Assembly (NCBI GenBank): GCA_034670405.1
Contig: JAXDDX010000014.1
Coordinates: 2,963,001 to 3,027,000 of the forward strand
DNA: 64,000 nucleotides
DNA from: Hoplostethus atlanticus
Taxonomy: Eukaryota; Chordata; Actinopteri; Trachichthyiformes; Trachichthyidae
Direction of reading: 5' to 3'
This document shows, in pieces, positions 22,859-33,855 of the stretch (positions within the stretch are counted from its first letter, which is position 1; every line of letters begins with the position of its first letter). The notes under the pieces are model-generated. The model had not been told where the DNA came from and made no database searches. It saw only the letters and a list, made by a program, of their open reading frames with translations. The translations under genes were made by a program, and so were the position numbers.

Positions 22859-24735
22859 GTTAATGAAGCTCATTTTTTTTCGGAGATTCCCTTCAACTGA
22901 TTCTATATGAGAAAAATAATGACGTGTGAACAATTCAACTCATAGAGGCCAATGTGCTTTGTGCCTCTTGAGCAAAGTGAGAGGTCAAGTATGGATGATA
23001 AACGGTACAGAGTAGGCAAACTGGAGGACTGAGAGCAGCAGTGCAGAGAAATGTTCCATATTGACCCAGTAGAAGTGGGAATGTGCCATGAAATGAGTTT
23101 CTGAGCCTGGTGATGTTTAATTTAATGCAAAGCAGGCAGGATGCCAAAGCTCATTTGTAGGGTTTCTCATGAATGACACTGAGGTGGACACTCTTTGTGA
23201 GGGGAAACATACTCAACAAAATGGTTTGTTGTCATGCACTGCGTGTGCTCCCCAAGTACAAAACTTAATTGTTCTGTGTGTCTCTTGAAGTGGACAATTT
23301 TTCAAATCAAAACTCTTGAGCGTTTTGAAGGAGAAGTTATCAAGCAGCATTGAGAAATCTACAAACTATTCCTTATCTACTGGCTACAACAGTATTACAC
23401 TATGGAGGTCAGAATCAGACCTAATTAGAAATAAATGAAGACATAAATAAATCTATTAATGAATACAAAATAAATAAATGTATACAATAATATGCAGAGA
23501 ATTTTGTCAATGAATAAACAAAAACAAAGACATAATTCAGTAAATAAAATAGTAAAACAATCAAGAACATCTGTAAGATGTTTGCTGGGTGTCCGACACC
23601 AAGGTCTAGTGATCAAACAAAGAGTTTACTAATAACTGCACAATGTCGGTGCTCTGAGAGCTGATAAGTAAGGTTCAATAGTATTTATCAGACTTGGATG
23701 CATGCAATAAGAGACTAACCACACCTTCTTTGTATGAGATGAGGAGCAGTTGTGTAGAAACCTCTTCCAAATTCCCAAGAACTAAGGGGTTGAATTCTGC
23801 GTCAGTAACAGCAGCAGCAGACTGAAGATATTGTCTCTATATGGATAAAGCAGGTAATCAGGGAAAGCATCACTGTCTTCTGCAGTGGGAGCCAAATCTC
23901 TTTATTCTTGGGATATTGCAATGTTAATCATCACAGTGATTGGCTTGGCCAGTCTTCTTGGCAGTAACCAATTCATGGCCTAAATTTTCTTGGCAGTAGT
24001 CAACTTCAGACTAATTGTGCAGTAATGTCGATGATGCGGCAGTAATAAAGTTTGCTGCAGACAAAGTTGTTTTGTTGTCGGTCAAGTAATGCAAATTCAA
24101 CAATGACAACGACAATGGCCAATTGTGTTTAACACTATTGTATCAACAATAGTGTGTTAATAAATTACTATGTAGGTATTTTTTCTTGTTGAATGCATTG
24201 TCTGCTCACACTGCTTTTACTTTTACTTTTACTGCTTTTATTTATTTTGTATTAATATATTTATTTATTCATATATTCCTAATTATGGCCAATTCTGTCC
24301 TTCATATTACACAAGCTATGATCTGTTAGAAACCTATGTTCAGAGTAGGGTTTATTATTATTTTTATAGCTGCGGTACTAACCATTAAATAGATCAGCTG
24401 ATTGCCCTCATGTGGGATGACTCAAGACACAATATTACATGACATCACTTAAGACATAACATAAGCTAAAATATAAAATTAATTTCAAATTCAAAACATT
24501 TACAACTTGTTATGTCATCAAATCTTCTCACCTAATATGCATAATCAGTTACTAAAGTGCTTTATTTTTACTGAAGATTGACCCACACAACTACTCAAAC
24601 ATTCTTATATATTATATATTAATATATATTATTTATTATTTCTCACTTTTTATTTAACCTATTTACAATAATAATTGTATTAATGACATGATTACTACAT
24701 AGTTAAATCAGTGTTGTCTACAACTAATATGTGTC
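22859..24735. other. no gene recognised
   Basis: Low-complexity AT-rich DNA. A short hairpin (aacactattgt paired with acaatagtgtgtt, arms around 24130-24156) and an AT-rich near-palindrome near 24606-24640 are the only structures noted. Confidence 0.4.
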
Positions 24736-25211
24736 AAAAACGGTCAGCACATATTTCACAAAGAGATTTAATACCACATTAGCACCAAATATCTTTGTAT
24801 CAGGGGAAGAGTTACAGGTTTTTACAGAATTCAAACACCTTGGAATCATGATTGACTCAAATCTGTCCTTCAAATCCCATGTACAAATGTAAAATAAAAG
24901 TAAAATCTGACTAATTTTATATTCAAAAGGAATTGTATGTCAACTGAAGCTGCCAGATGCTGCCAGATGTACATGACTATCTATCATGTTACTTACTGTT
25001 TACCTACTGTGTGTCACAAACCAACAAATCTACCTTGAAGCCATTGGAATCAATTAGGTATGTTGTTTGTTTGTTAGAGGACATATACAAGTCAGATTAC
25101 TCGAGGTGCCACAATACATGACTACATTATCCCAATGAGAAAAAGTACACTTAGTCAATCTATCAGAGCTTCACAGGAAGGGAACTCTGGTCCAGTAGAT
25201 ATGAAAGAACT
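24736..25211 (+). pseudogene. LINE reverse transcriptase C-terminal region, left part of an interrupted copy
   Basis: A plus-strand frame reads VSKTVSTYFTKRFNTTLAPN, then FVSGEELQVFTEFKHLGIMI and DSNLSFKSHV (about 24740-24890). This is a well-conserved stretch of fish LINE polyproteins following the RT catalytic core. Decayed matches continue: NKSTLKPLES near 25020-25050, and IHDYIIPMRKSTLSQS near 25110-25170. The segment ends at GPVDMKEL next to 25211. Frameshifts and stops make it dead. The frame resumes after the IS630-like insertion at 27508. Confidence 0.78.
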
Positions 25212-25358
25212 TACAGTTTTTCTCAATTGCTAAGACACATTTCTTGAAACCTTCACCCATTTTCTCAAAACTTTAAACATAGAACCAAATCTTCAAACTA
25301 CATTCACAAAACCCTTGACTCTTCTGGCAAAATCAAACAATCGCCTCAAAACCATTTA

Positions 25359-26704
25359 CAGTTTTTCCCAAATGTTTAAACACATTTCCAGAAACTGTGG
25401 CTCAATTTCTCAAAACTCTAAACACAAAACTGAAAAGAGTTAACCACTTTGTCAAAACTCCACAAACCTCTTGCAAAATGAAACACAAACCATGTTCTCT
25501 CTTCTCAAAACTGATTCTTTCCACCAAAACAATACACACAGCTGTCATATGAATATCTCTTACAGAGCATCAATTAAACACTGGTGTGATAAATTGAAAA
25601 CACTACCATCAAAATACTGTTTCTATATGTTTTGGCTTCATGAGGCCATGTTTCATATTCAAATGTATAATTGTGTAGAAATTGTTTCCTTTTTTAAAGT
25701 TTAGTTTTTTTTTTGTCTATTTAATTGCTTAATTGCAATGTTATAGAACATACAGTATAAAGACTGTTGCCATATTGTAAAACAATACTGTGAATATATC
25801 ATAAATATTGCATTGACACAATCATTGTATCAGCATAGGATACAATGCACCTTTGTCTATCCAATGAGCTCCAATTGGGCTAAACTCACAACCCAGTTTC
25901 CCAGAGTCATACTGTAAACTCATAGTTGATACTGCGACATTGAGTTCAGAGAATACACACGTTACCCATTTTGGCAAAACTCACAGTAACTGCACTGATA
26001 AGTAAAATGAGAAACACTACAGTAAGAAAATGTTTAGACTGTCTCTCTGGGGATATACAAATACAAAAAGATAACAAAGCAAACAAAGCAAGTTTTTCGT
26101 AGGCCCACAACAAATAAAACTATAAAACGTGGTGAAACAGATCTACATGTAAATCAGTCCGCATCCCGCCTCCGATCCTAATCAGGCCAGAGGACCTCAA
26201 CTACATCGGCTGGACTCGCTGCCCAGCTTCGGTCATTGTTAGGCCATGATTGAGTACATGGTCAACCAAAGTTGTGCGGATTTCATTAGAAATATTGGCT
26301 CCTCCTCCTCCTCCTCTCACTCTTCCTCTTCCTCTCTGTTCTCCATGCATCTCAATTTTCCCCAACACAGTAGAGGTCACCTGAGGCCTGTTTTATGCTC
26401 TGACACGTGATTGGAGTGTTTTGCCAATTGAGTTTGAACAGGTGAGACGTGAGTGAGACCAATTGGTAATCAGGGTGTTGCATTTTGAAGGCCAGTGTTT
26501 TCCAGGTGAACAAAGTGTGCTAAATGCTGCAATTTGTGTTTAGAGTTTTGCAAGTATGTGATTTAGAATGATATTTGAGTGAGAACAATGGAATTGTGCT
26601 TAGAGTTTAGCAGTTTGGAGTCATGTTGTTGATACATGAGCTTCAAGTTTTCAGAATTGTGTGCATAGTTCCATTTTTTGTGTGTATACAATGGAGAAAA
26701 ACTG
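25359..26704. mobile_element. second IS630-like element nested in the first
   Basis: The left end CAGTTTTTCCCAAATG (25359) and the reverse complement of the right end, CAGTTTTTCTCCATTG (26704), share the outer element's terminus but are more diverged. TA dinucleotides flank it at 25357-25358 and 26705-26706. The interior keeps the first codons of the transposase on the minus strand (26201-26350). Immediately after comes a C-terminal piece (DVVEVLWPD, then a stop) near 26155-26203, so the middle of the gene was deleted. Termini and TA sites are consistent with nesting, but tandem overlap of two copies cannot be fully excluded. Confidence 0.7.
26201..26350 (-). pseudogene. N-terminal fragment of IS630-like transposase
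   Basis: A 49-codon minus-strand frame starts with ATG at 26350. Residues 1-17 are an Arg/Gly-rich tract (MHGEQRGRGRVRGGGGG). Residues 18-49 read ANISNEIRTTLVDHVLNHG, then LTMTEAGQRVQP. This matches the usual N-terminus of a fish transposase family: an RG-rich leader followed by the first helices of the DNA-binding domain. The frame stops at TAG (26201-26203) where the internal deletion joins it, out of frame, to the C-terminal signature. It is a deletion derivative and cannot make a working transposase. Confidence 0.75.
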
Positions 26705-27507
26705 TAATCTGTGCTCAAAATCAAACAATGCTTTCAGATCATACACACAGCCAGTCAATATAGAAACACTAACAGAGCATTCCTTAGACACTACATCAGA
26801 AAATTGAGAACACAGCGCCCAGGGCATGTAGGTACAGAAAAACATGTTTATTGTATATAAACACATTTTGCAATTAAAAAAAAGTATAGTAATCACAACT
26901 TAGTACAGTGAATATATTGTATACTGTAAGTACTGCAAGTAATACAGTATCGAATGTCTGTATTTTCAGCACAAAAATACAGTAAGCCCAAAGAACAAAG
27001 AAAACTCTAAATGAAAAGCACATTACAGTAAACTCAAAATCAAAGTCAGTGAGCGATTCATTCTGCCTCAGCATCACGTCTTTGTGCTGGATCCGACCAG
27101 AGGACTTCGTCCACATCACATGCAACGTTACGTACCTGTGCCACCTGTGCTCTCTGAACTGGCTTATATTCTGTCCAATTCGTTTGATCACATCATTTGA
27201 AACAAGTGTGAACAATTTTGAGTTGTTGTGTGTAAACAATGACAACTGTGTTGTAGTTGTGTTTAACTTTTGCCGCCCGTGTTTACCATTTTGCAACACA
27301 AGTGCATCACAGTGAGAAATGTGTTTTAGTGAGTGAGAATGAGATAAGAGTTTTGCAAAAGGAGTGGATGAGATTTGCAAATGGTGTCTAACTACCTGAA
27401 CTTGTTTAAGGTTTTGCCAAAAGAGTGATTCAACAAATGGGTTTAGGCCACTGAGCATTTGGTTCAGAGAATGGGGTTTAGTGTTTTAGCAATTGAGAAA
27501 AACTGTA

Positions 27508-27575
27508 ATACATACTGGTGTTTTTGTGTTTTTTTTAAGATCTTGACTCAATAATCAAATATGTCAGCACTAAAT
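27508..27575 (+). pseudogene. LINE C-terminus, right part of the interrupted copy
   Basis: After the IS630-like element the plus-strand LINE resumes with NTY..CFCVFFK. It ends LNNQICQH and a stop near 27562 in a neighbouring frame, the expected C-terminus of this fish LINE family. Together with 24736-25211 it shows that one LINE fragment was split by the transposon. Confidence 0.65.
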
Positions 27576-27795
27576 CAGGGCAGCTCTCTCAGTTACCATC
27601 TTTAGACTGTTCAAGTCCAGCATGAACTCCACTTTTAGTTTTGCCCATTTGAATGTCCCTATTAGGCTATATAGGGGTAACTCAAGGATTCTTCTTTCTG
27701 AAATCATGGGACTGCTAGCCATTGTTTAATTTATGAACTACTCATTCTCTCTAACTTCTCCACCTTCATTATCCGAATACAGCCCAAACTGTAGA
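27576..27795. other. no gene recognised
   Basis: Possible 3' UTR of the interrupted LINE. No tail was identified. Confidence 0.35.
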
Positions 27796-27799
27796 TGCT

Positions 27800-28590
27800 A
27801 AACTTGAGCTTGTCTGGTAACACCGTCCTCTCTATGCACTTTCTTCCTAGCAGATTTTTTTTTAAATCTCTGAGTCTGCTCTTTGTGCGGTTTGATGAGC
27901 AGCCCTTTCTGTACAGGGCGCTGTTGTAGTCATACTTGTCATATCATTTACATATGCCTTGATGGGCGGGAGGGAAATCCCTCCCTGCTGCCTTTCCCCA
28001 TCCACAACCCAATTTGACGCTCTCGTGATTACCACCATTTCCATAGTGAATGCTAGAGGGAAGATTGTGTGTCCTGCCGTAATACCAATTTCTAGGGGTT
28101 GCCATGCCAATATAAACTCCAGTGTTGTGAAGCATGTTTGTATGCCTTAGAAACAGGCTTTAACCAGATTTTGAATGGCATTTGCTTCTCCGCAGGAAAT
28201 TAAAGCATCCCACAGAAGGTGGTGGTGGTGGTGTGTGGCACAAATGCATTTTTCGTGTCTAGAATAATGTCTCTCCTGTTGTTCAGATGAATGAATTTGG
28301 TGCTATGCTTATGTGTTGCAAACACTCGGCTTTTTGCACTGATGTATCATTCAGCTTGTACATTTCTCAGTACTTTGTCAACTACTGCATTGTCACGCTA
28401 AAGAAAATGATTCCTTCCACACTGAGGAGGCATATAGGGTAAAATTGACTAAATTGTTTGCTTCTTCCCTGCCACTTTCATGAGATTCTTTAAAAAATGT
28501 TAAGACATCTGGTACATTTTTGTATAACTGATATAGACTCCATTAGGCCCTGGGGCTGTTGAGGCAGTTGCACATCTGACATATTTTTGT
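27800..28590 (-). pseudogene. non-LTR retrotransposon reverse transcriptase remnant (copy 2)
   Basis: The minus strand reads STAPGPNGV near 28550-28570 (RT region with SAPGPxG), then decayed middle blocks including YISAKSRVFATHKHS and RDIILDTKNAFVPHT. An 82-codon frame at 27862-28110 follows: WQPLEIGITAGHTIFPLAFT, MEMVVITRASNWVVDGER, and LPPIKAYVNDMTSMTTTAPC. The catalytic YMDD box of the family is YVND here. A GTG repeat and frameshifts add to the damage. It is the same family and orientation as 17515-18040. The similarity extends through the RT palm and a little beyond. The clade is unresolved. Confidence 0.8.
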
Positions 28591-28845
28591 TTTTATTTAC
28601 TGCTTTGTAATTATGTTTTGACAAGTGCTATACAACAAAGGCAATTATTGTTCTTATAATACTACACCTCTTTCTGTTTGCATTTTTGCTATTCATCTTT
28701 CTACATTTATAATGTGTACTTGATGTGTGCTGTGCAGGCTATTGTGGTGGCCTGAAAGTTCACCCTATAGCTGCAGCCAGCTCAGTTTATAAGCTAGTAT
28801 TATTGTGCCCAATTATGGACACCTTTGAAAACCTTTGGCTGAAGC
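28591..28845. other. no gene recognised
   Basis: Possibly more of the same LINE upstream of the RT core. Nothing supported. Confidence 0.3.
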
Positions 28846-28847
28846 TG

Positions 28848-29070
28848 AACTTTATTTATATAGCAAGATGCAATGCAATGTGCATCACATCAAAATACAA
28901 AAGTGTACAGATTCAAAGTGGAGAAAGGTTAATTAATTAAAATTAAAATTAATTTCACTTTTCTCCACTTTGAATTAAAAAATGGAAAGAAAAAATGGAA
29001 GAAACCTTGGGAGGGCCTGTGAGAGAGGTATCCCCCTACCAGGACATTGTATATATGTATATATTGTTTG
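28848..29070 (-). repeat. fish LINE 3'-UTR-like fragment with hairpin
   Basis: The run 'aactttatttatatagcaag' at the start, and 'atggaagaaaccttgggagg' further on, are typical of antisense 3' regions of abundant fish LINE/SINE repeats. Inside, 28911-28926 (attcaaagtggagaaa) is exactly complementary to 28960-28975. The two arms are separated by an AT-rich loop of 33 bases. Confidence 0.55.
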
Positions 29071-29099
29071 ACTGTTTGAGTTTCTTTATTTGATTGCTG

Positions 29100-29190
29100 T
29101 GCCTGTCTGTTTTTTAATGCACCAAGATCACCGAGTCAAATTCCTTGTATGTGCAAATGTACTTGGCCAATAAATTTGATTTGATTCTGA
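29100..29190 (+). mobile_element. non-LTR retrotransposon 3' tail
   Basis: The sequence 'caccgagtcaaattccttgt', then 'tggccaataaatttgatttg' and a 'attctgattctga' end, is the recurrent 3' terminus of a fish LINE group. Only the last 90 bases or so are present, which means strong 5' truncation. Confidence 0.65.
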
Positions 29191-29527
29191 TTCTGAATAG
29201 ATGCCGAGTTTGGGAAAGCAGAGCATATAGAAGACATAACTATTTGTAATTTGGGTGGGACATCTGGATCCTATGTGGGGCGTCACAGGAACGAGCAGCT
29301 CCGTCAATGTCATCCTAGGGGTGGGGGACCATGCTGATGCCAACACTCCCAGCTGCAGCCAGGAAACAGACACACCCATACACACAAGCAGACTCATTCA
29401 TGTACTCGCACTCACACAGACTGACATGACAAGTGTTAGTGGACAGGAATATCGAGAGGTAAGATATTCATCAGGATACAATATCATCAGGATAACAATA
29501 CAACAAATGTATATGACACAACTAGAC

Positions 29528-29528
<1 letters not shown>
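29191..29528. other. no gene recognised
   Basis: A 139-codon plus frame (29255-29674) runs through the following GT repeat and has no domain. No supported feature. Confidence 0.4.
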
Positions 29529-29570
<42 letters not shown>

Positions 29571-29611
29571 GTGTGGGTGTGGGTGTGGGGGGGTGGGTGT
29601 GGGTGGGTGTG
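29529..29611 (+). repeat. (GT)n microsatellite grading into a G-run tract
   Basis: About twenty GT units are followed by GTGGG-type repeats with at least eight runs of three or more G separated by 1-4 bases (29568-29607). The first part favours Z-DNA and the second could form a G-quadruplex on the plus strand. Confidence 0.95.
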
Positions 29612-30144
29612 TTGCGTTGTTCCCGATTGGATACGGAAATAGGTGTGTTTGTTTGTGTACATAATAATAAATAGTAACTGTCCTTAGGCAAAAGCACAGC
29701 TGAAGAGGTGACAACTGATGTAGCTGTCCTCAGGTCCTACAGGAGACTATTCCATAGGTCCATAGGTATTCCATAGGTGCTAAAAGCAGCTTGAAGACAT
29801 TGTCGCCCAATGTAACCTAAGGGATCAAACTTCCTGGTGCATATCTGAGAAGAGTATTAAAAAAAAAGGATTCAGTGGGTGGTGATATTCGCTTACAAAT
29901 GAAGACTGAATGAAATTTAAATTCAAAACATGCAATTCCTACAGCTATTTCTCGCCCATTACGAAAGGCACAGGAAAGGTTACAATCTAAGCTCACATGA
30001 ACTGAATAAAGTGTCCGGAATAGCCTAGCCTTTCACATCTCAAAAATATATATATTTAATTTGACACTTATAGGTTAGAATAAAAAACATATTCAATTTT
30101 TAAAAAAGACAAACCGTGATTAATTTATGGGAAACGTCAATGAA
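29612..30144. other. no gene recognised
   Basis: AT-rich. A small tandem duplication around 'ccataggt' lies at 29750-29778. Nothing else. Confidence 0.4.
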
Positions 30145-30345
30145 AACATTCATTTATTTATTTTCTTTACCCGCTTATTCCAGGATCATGGGGTCTGGAG
30201 CGTTTCCCAGCATACATTAGATAGATAGACAATCATTTACACTCACATTCATAATTATGGGCCATTGAGTGTCTCCACCTGACTTTCATGTCTTTGGAAT
30301 GTGGGAGAAAACCTGGAGCACCTGGAGGAAACCCACGCAAATGCA
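30145..30345 (+). repeat. teleost interspersed repeat fragment (same family as 3125-3315)
   Basis: Begins 'aacattcatttatttatttt' and 'acccgcttattccaggatca', continues 'acactcacattcataattat' and 'gggccattgagtgtc', and ends with 'gtctttggaatgtgggagaa', 'aacctggagcacctggagg', 'aaacccacgcaaat'. This copy includes the left part missing from the 3.1-kb copy. Confidence 0.75.
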
Positions 30346-30394
30346 ACACAATTTGTACAAATTGGGTGATCTTGCTGGAAGGACAACAAAACAA

Positions 30395-30530
30395 ATCTGG
30401 GATTTATGGCAGTCTGGCCAGGAGGAAGCCACTCCTGATGAAAAGACACATGACAACAGCCTGGAGTTTGCAAAACTACACATGAAAGACCCTGAGAGCA
30501 TGAGGCAAAAGTTTCTGTGCCGTAATACAA
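30395..30530 (+). pseudogene. Tc1-like transposase fragment
   Basis: A plus-strand frame reads ARRKPLLMKRHMTTAWSLQN and, in a neighbouring frame, LEFAKLHMKDPESMRQKFL. These correspond to the 'RRKPLL...FAKxHL' linker that precedes the catalytic domain in fish Tc1 transposases. The segment stops before the first catalytic Asp. It abuts the interspersed repeat at 30345. No terminal repeats were seen. Confidence 0.6.
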
Positions 30531-33500
30531 AGTACAAAGTCACAGCAGAAACCAGGCCCACCAAACACCATTCCTACCATGAGGTATTGTGCCTAATTGA
30601 CCCCCCCCCCCTCTCTCTCTCCCCTCGTTTCTCGCAGTTTCACACTCACACACTCGTGACTCGCTGTCTCGCTCTTGCTTGCTAAAATATTTATGCTTGA
30701 TTTACAGTATTGTGCCCTTGTGTGCACGTTATTTATAGTATTGCACCCTATGATTGCACCTATGTATGCAGGGCATATGCTGCTTTTTACTTTGTTTTAA
30801 CAAATCTGTTTTTTTTACTTTATGGTGCATTCTACAGTTTTGGATAGCAGAATTTCATAGATTTCTTGCCAGGAATTCATGGTTAAATGTTTTTAAAACC
30901 GCTACAAGATGGGTTGTAGAGATACCGGTACTGGTAAATTTAGTCTAGAAAAAAGTCTAGTAAAAACGATCCTTCAACACTGTTCAGCCTGTGTGTTCAT
31001 ACCATCGAATCGCAATCCATTCCCTCACCTGGTTCAAATAGTTGAATCTTTGTAATTGCGGTGGTTCATCTAAAACTATTTTCAGTGAATATTTAGTTAC
31101 TAGTAGATTGAGCGAGTACAGCAGTTTTGTGTTAATAGGTCTGGCAGGTATTAGGTTTGGGAATGCTATACCCTGGCCGGGAGGGAAGCTGATTAATGAC
31201 AGTGGATGGACAACCTGCCTGACTTTACCCAAACCGTTGACTCTCTTTTCTCACTTGGTTTGAAACCCCAAAAATAGGCACAGTTACATTTTTCTCTGAA
31301 TGAGATTTGCCATCTTGCAACCATTACAGATAGATACAGTAAAAATATGTGCACAATTTTACATATGTGGTTGGAATCTATAAATTTTGATACATTCGGT
31401 GAAAATAACAGCTTCGCCACTGACTCATGTTCATTGGGTCGTTATCGTGGCAGTGCCAAATATTATCATGGCCTCCAACCGTCTAGTGGAAAGATTCAAT
31501 GCAAGGTTGCAGATCAGGCCTGCACTCCTATTTTTTCCTGTGCACTATCTTGTATTTCCCCCGTGTAACCATAACAACTATGCAAGCTGCAGGTTCCTAT
31601 CTAGTATTCCAAACGTAGATCATACTCCCGCTGCGGACTTGAACAGTTTTCAACACACACTGTTATAGTTAGGCTACCAATTATTTGACAACAAGGCCAA
31701 GACATGACCCCGTGTATGTATTGCCAGTGTATCTGGGAAGGGTAGCCTACTCCCTTCCTCATCCTTAACTAACAATGAACGCTACTCTTGTCAATCAAAT
31801 ACTTCTTTAATGAAGTCAGTGGGTATACTACACTTTAACTACACTACTGGACACTACACTTTCTGTTTCTGTTTTTGAGCATAATATAAATAAAATGAGG
31901 ATGGCAAAACAAGCCCAAATCTTCTTTCCCAGTCCCAGGTTATTTTTTATAGCACTCAAAAATAACCCAATTGGGTAGGGAATCCACCCAATTTGGCCAT
32001 TTGCCATTTGCCATGAGATTTTTATGTACTGACATGTTTCTCATAGCACACAATTTTCAGGGACCCATTTTCTGCTTTCAGGTTGCTGGGTTTTAGCTAG
32101 AGGTGAAAACTGTAGATAAGTTATCCACTGGATCTTTAAAGATAGGTCACTGTAAACAAAAGGAACACATTTCTAATGTAGAGAAAAATACATCCAATTT
32201 CCGTATGCTGTATGGCCACAGAGAGGGCAAATGGTACTGCAGGTGGCAGTCTGATAAATGAGTAGGTCATAAAAGAGCGTGGCATAGGCCACACATTACG
32301 ACTGGGTCGATTGGTGGATCGCAAGCGTGAAATTGCTGTCACGGATCAATGGCTGACTAATCTGAGAAGAGGATGGATTTAAATGACAGTGTCACTAATC
32401 AATGGCTATTCATTTTCAACAACACCCACACTTCCTCAGATAAGACACTTGATTGCGTGCAATTGAGTAATTACCTGTTTCCATTTCAGACAACGTGCAA
32501 GGGAGGCTTCACCCAGAGTTCCCTGTACCTTTCCAATGAAGACATTCTTAGATGATTGATTAGCGTGAGGTGATTACAGTTAAAAGGTGTATCACATCAC
32601 AAGGTCAAGACATTTTTATGGACCACTTGTACCCTAGCAACTAATACAAATAAACAGACTGTATATTCATTGATTTTTTAGTCATAGCTTTAGCACTAAT
32701 GGAAGGATATGTTGGCCACTGGGCTGCTTGGTTGAGACTACAGTTCATCTCTGAGAGATCTGTGGTGAGAAATTCTAATGGCCAGCCATACAGGACATAT
32801 TGAGTTGTTTATAATTACAGCATTCAATCAAAGTCCAGCATGGCATAAGTATAGTGTTTAGCAGGTAAATTGGAAATCAATCTGTGGATTGCACTCTAGT
32901 CATAAATTTGATGGCTGACTACATTAAATCACTGCAATGTGTACTCTGCATTTGGCAGACACCAACAATCATATTCACATAACACAAAAAGATTTGGTAA
33001 CTCAAAAGTTCAATGTATTACCTCCCTGCTGTTTTGCAGAAAGGCACATTGCAGAAAAGCACATGTGAGATTCATAAGTCATACCTATGATGTCTGACAG
33101 GTGTACCTTATGCCTCCTCTATTAAGCCAGTGCTGTAATGTCATGCACATTCACTGGGCTAGGACGGAAAGGTCAGCCCCCCCCCAAAAAAAATTGGTTT
33201 GTGCTTAATTACTTAGATTCACTTACTAAAGTAGTGTATATACTAATCAAATCAAGAAATCTTAAGCACTCAGAGATTAGTTTATTTTGTGTGTGACCAT
33301 AAAGTAGTGCTGTAGGAATCTGTTTAAATTGAATGTCTCCACTAGCAAACACTCAAGACAAGAATGGGGCAGCACAAGGTCATTGCTATTTGGTGTTCAG
33401 TCTGTGCAACACCCTTGCTCGTCAATGGAAATGGATTTGAACACAATGGAATGGCTACTGAGTACAGCTGATGTATCAAAACATGATACAGCAAATAAAA

Positions 33501-33800
33501 GAGAACAGCATTCAAAGAAGTTGCCAAACTTTATTTTCAAAGTCCTTTCAAAGTCCATTCTCTCAAGAGAAGAAAAAGCTGATGTAATGAAGAGCTGTCC
33601 TAGGCTATATTCTTCTGTCTGAAAGAAGCTTTGCCTGTCCTCACCTCTTCTTATAAGTCATTTTGTCATACTAGCAAAAGCGATTAATGTGCATGCCCGA
33701 TCTCCAATCTCCTCCAACATCTCAAGTAAAGCGAATCCTTTACCATAGTAGCATCTGTGACAGGTTTTTTTAGGCTGACTGACACATAGCAAAAAGCCCT
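30531..33800. other. long gene-free stretch
   Basis: Contains a C-run (about 30601-30610) followed by CT-rich sequence, and otherwise AT-rich DNA with short unsupported frames. No repeat family recognised. Confidence 0.4.
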
Positions 33801-33855
33801 GTGGTGTGTGCGTGTGCGTGTGTGCGCGTGTGCGTGTGTGTGTGTGTGTGTGTGT
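33801..33855. repeat. (GT/GC)n microsatellite
   Basis: Alternating purine-pyrimidine GT repeat interrupted by GC dinucleotides. Confidence 0.93.

Larger units (their letters stand above)
25214..27505. mobile_element. IS630/Tc1-mariner-like non-autonomous element (outer copy)
   Basis: The ends are CAGTTTTTCTCAATTGCTAA (25214-25233) and its exact reverse complement (27486-27505), flanked by TA at 25212-25213 and 27506-27507. Removing the element and one TA restores the host LINE frame (VDMKELNTY), which independently confirms the boundaries. Near 27055-27130 the minus strand encodes VACDVDEVLWSDPAQRRDAE, the C-terminal signature of a fish DDE transposase family related to IS630. The rest of the transposase is deleted. 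A second element of the same family sits inside (25359-26704), leaving about 0.95 kb for the outer copy. The arms are rich in 'ctcaaaact' and 'taaacac' subterminal motifs. Confidence 0.85.

Noticed and set aside
26874..27458. 194-codon minus-strand open frame, the longest in the window
   Set aside because: It runs through the arm of the IS630-like element in a different frame from the recognisable transposase C-terminus (VACDVDEVLWSD) and has no domain.
29255..29714. Overlapping open frames of 139, 99 and 75 codons
   Set aside because: They are held open by the GT and GTGGG repeats, which lack stops in those frames.
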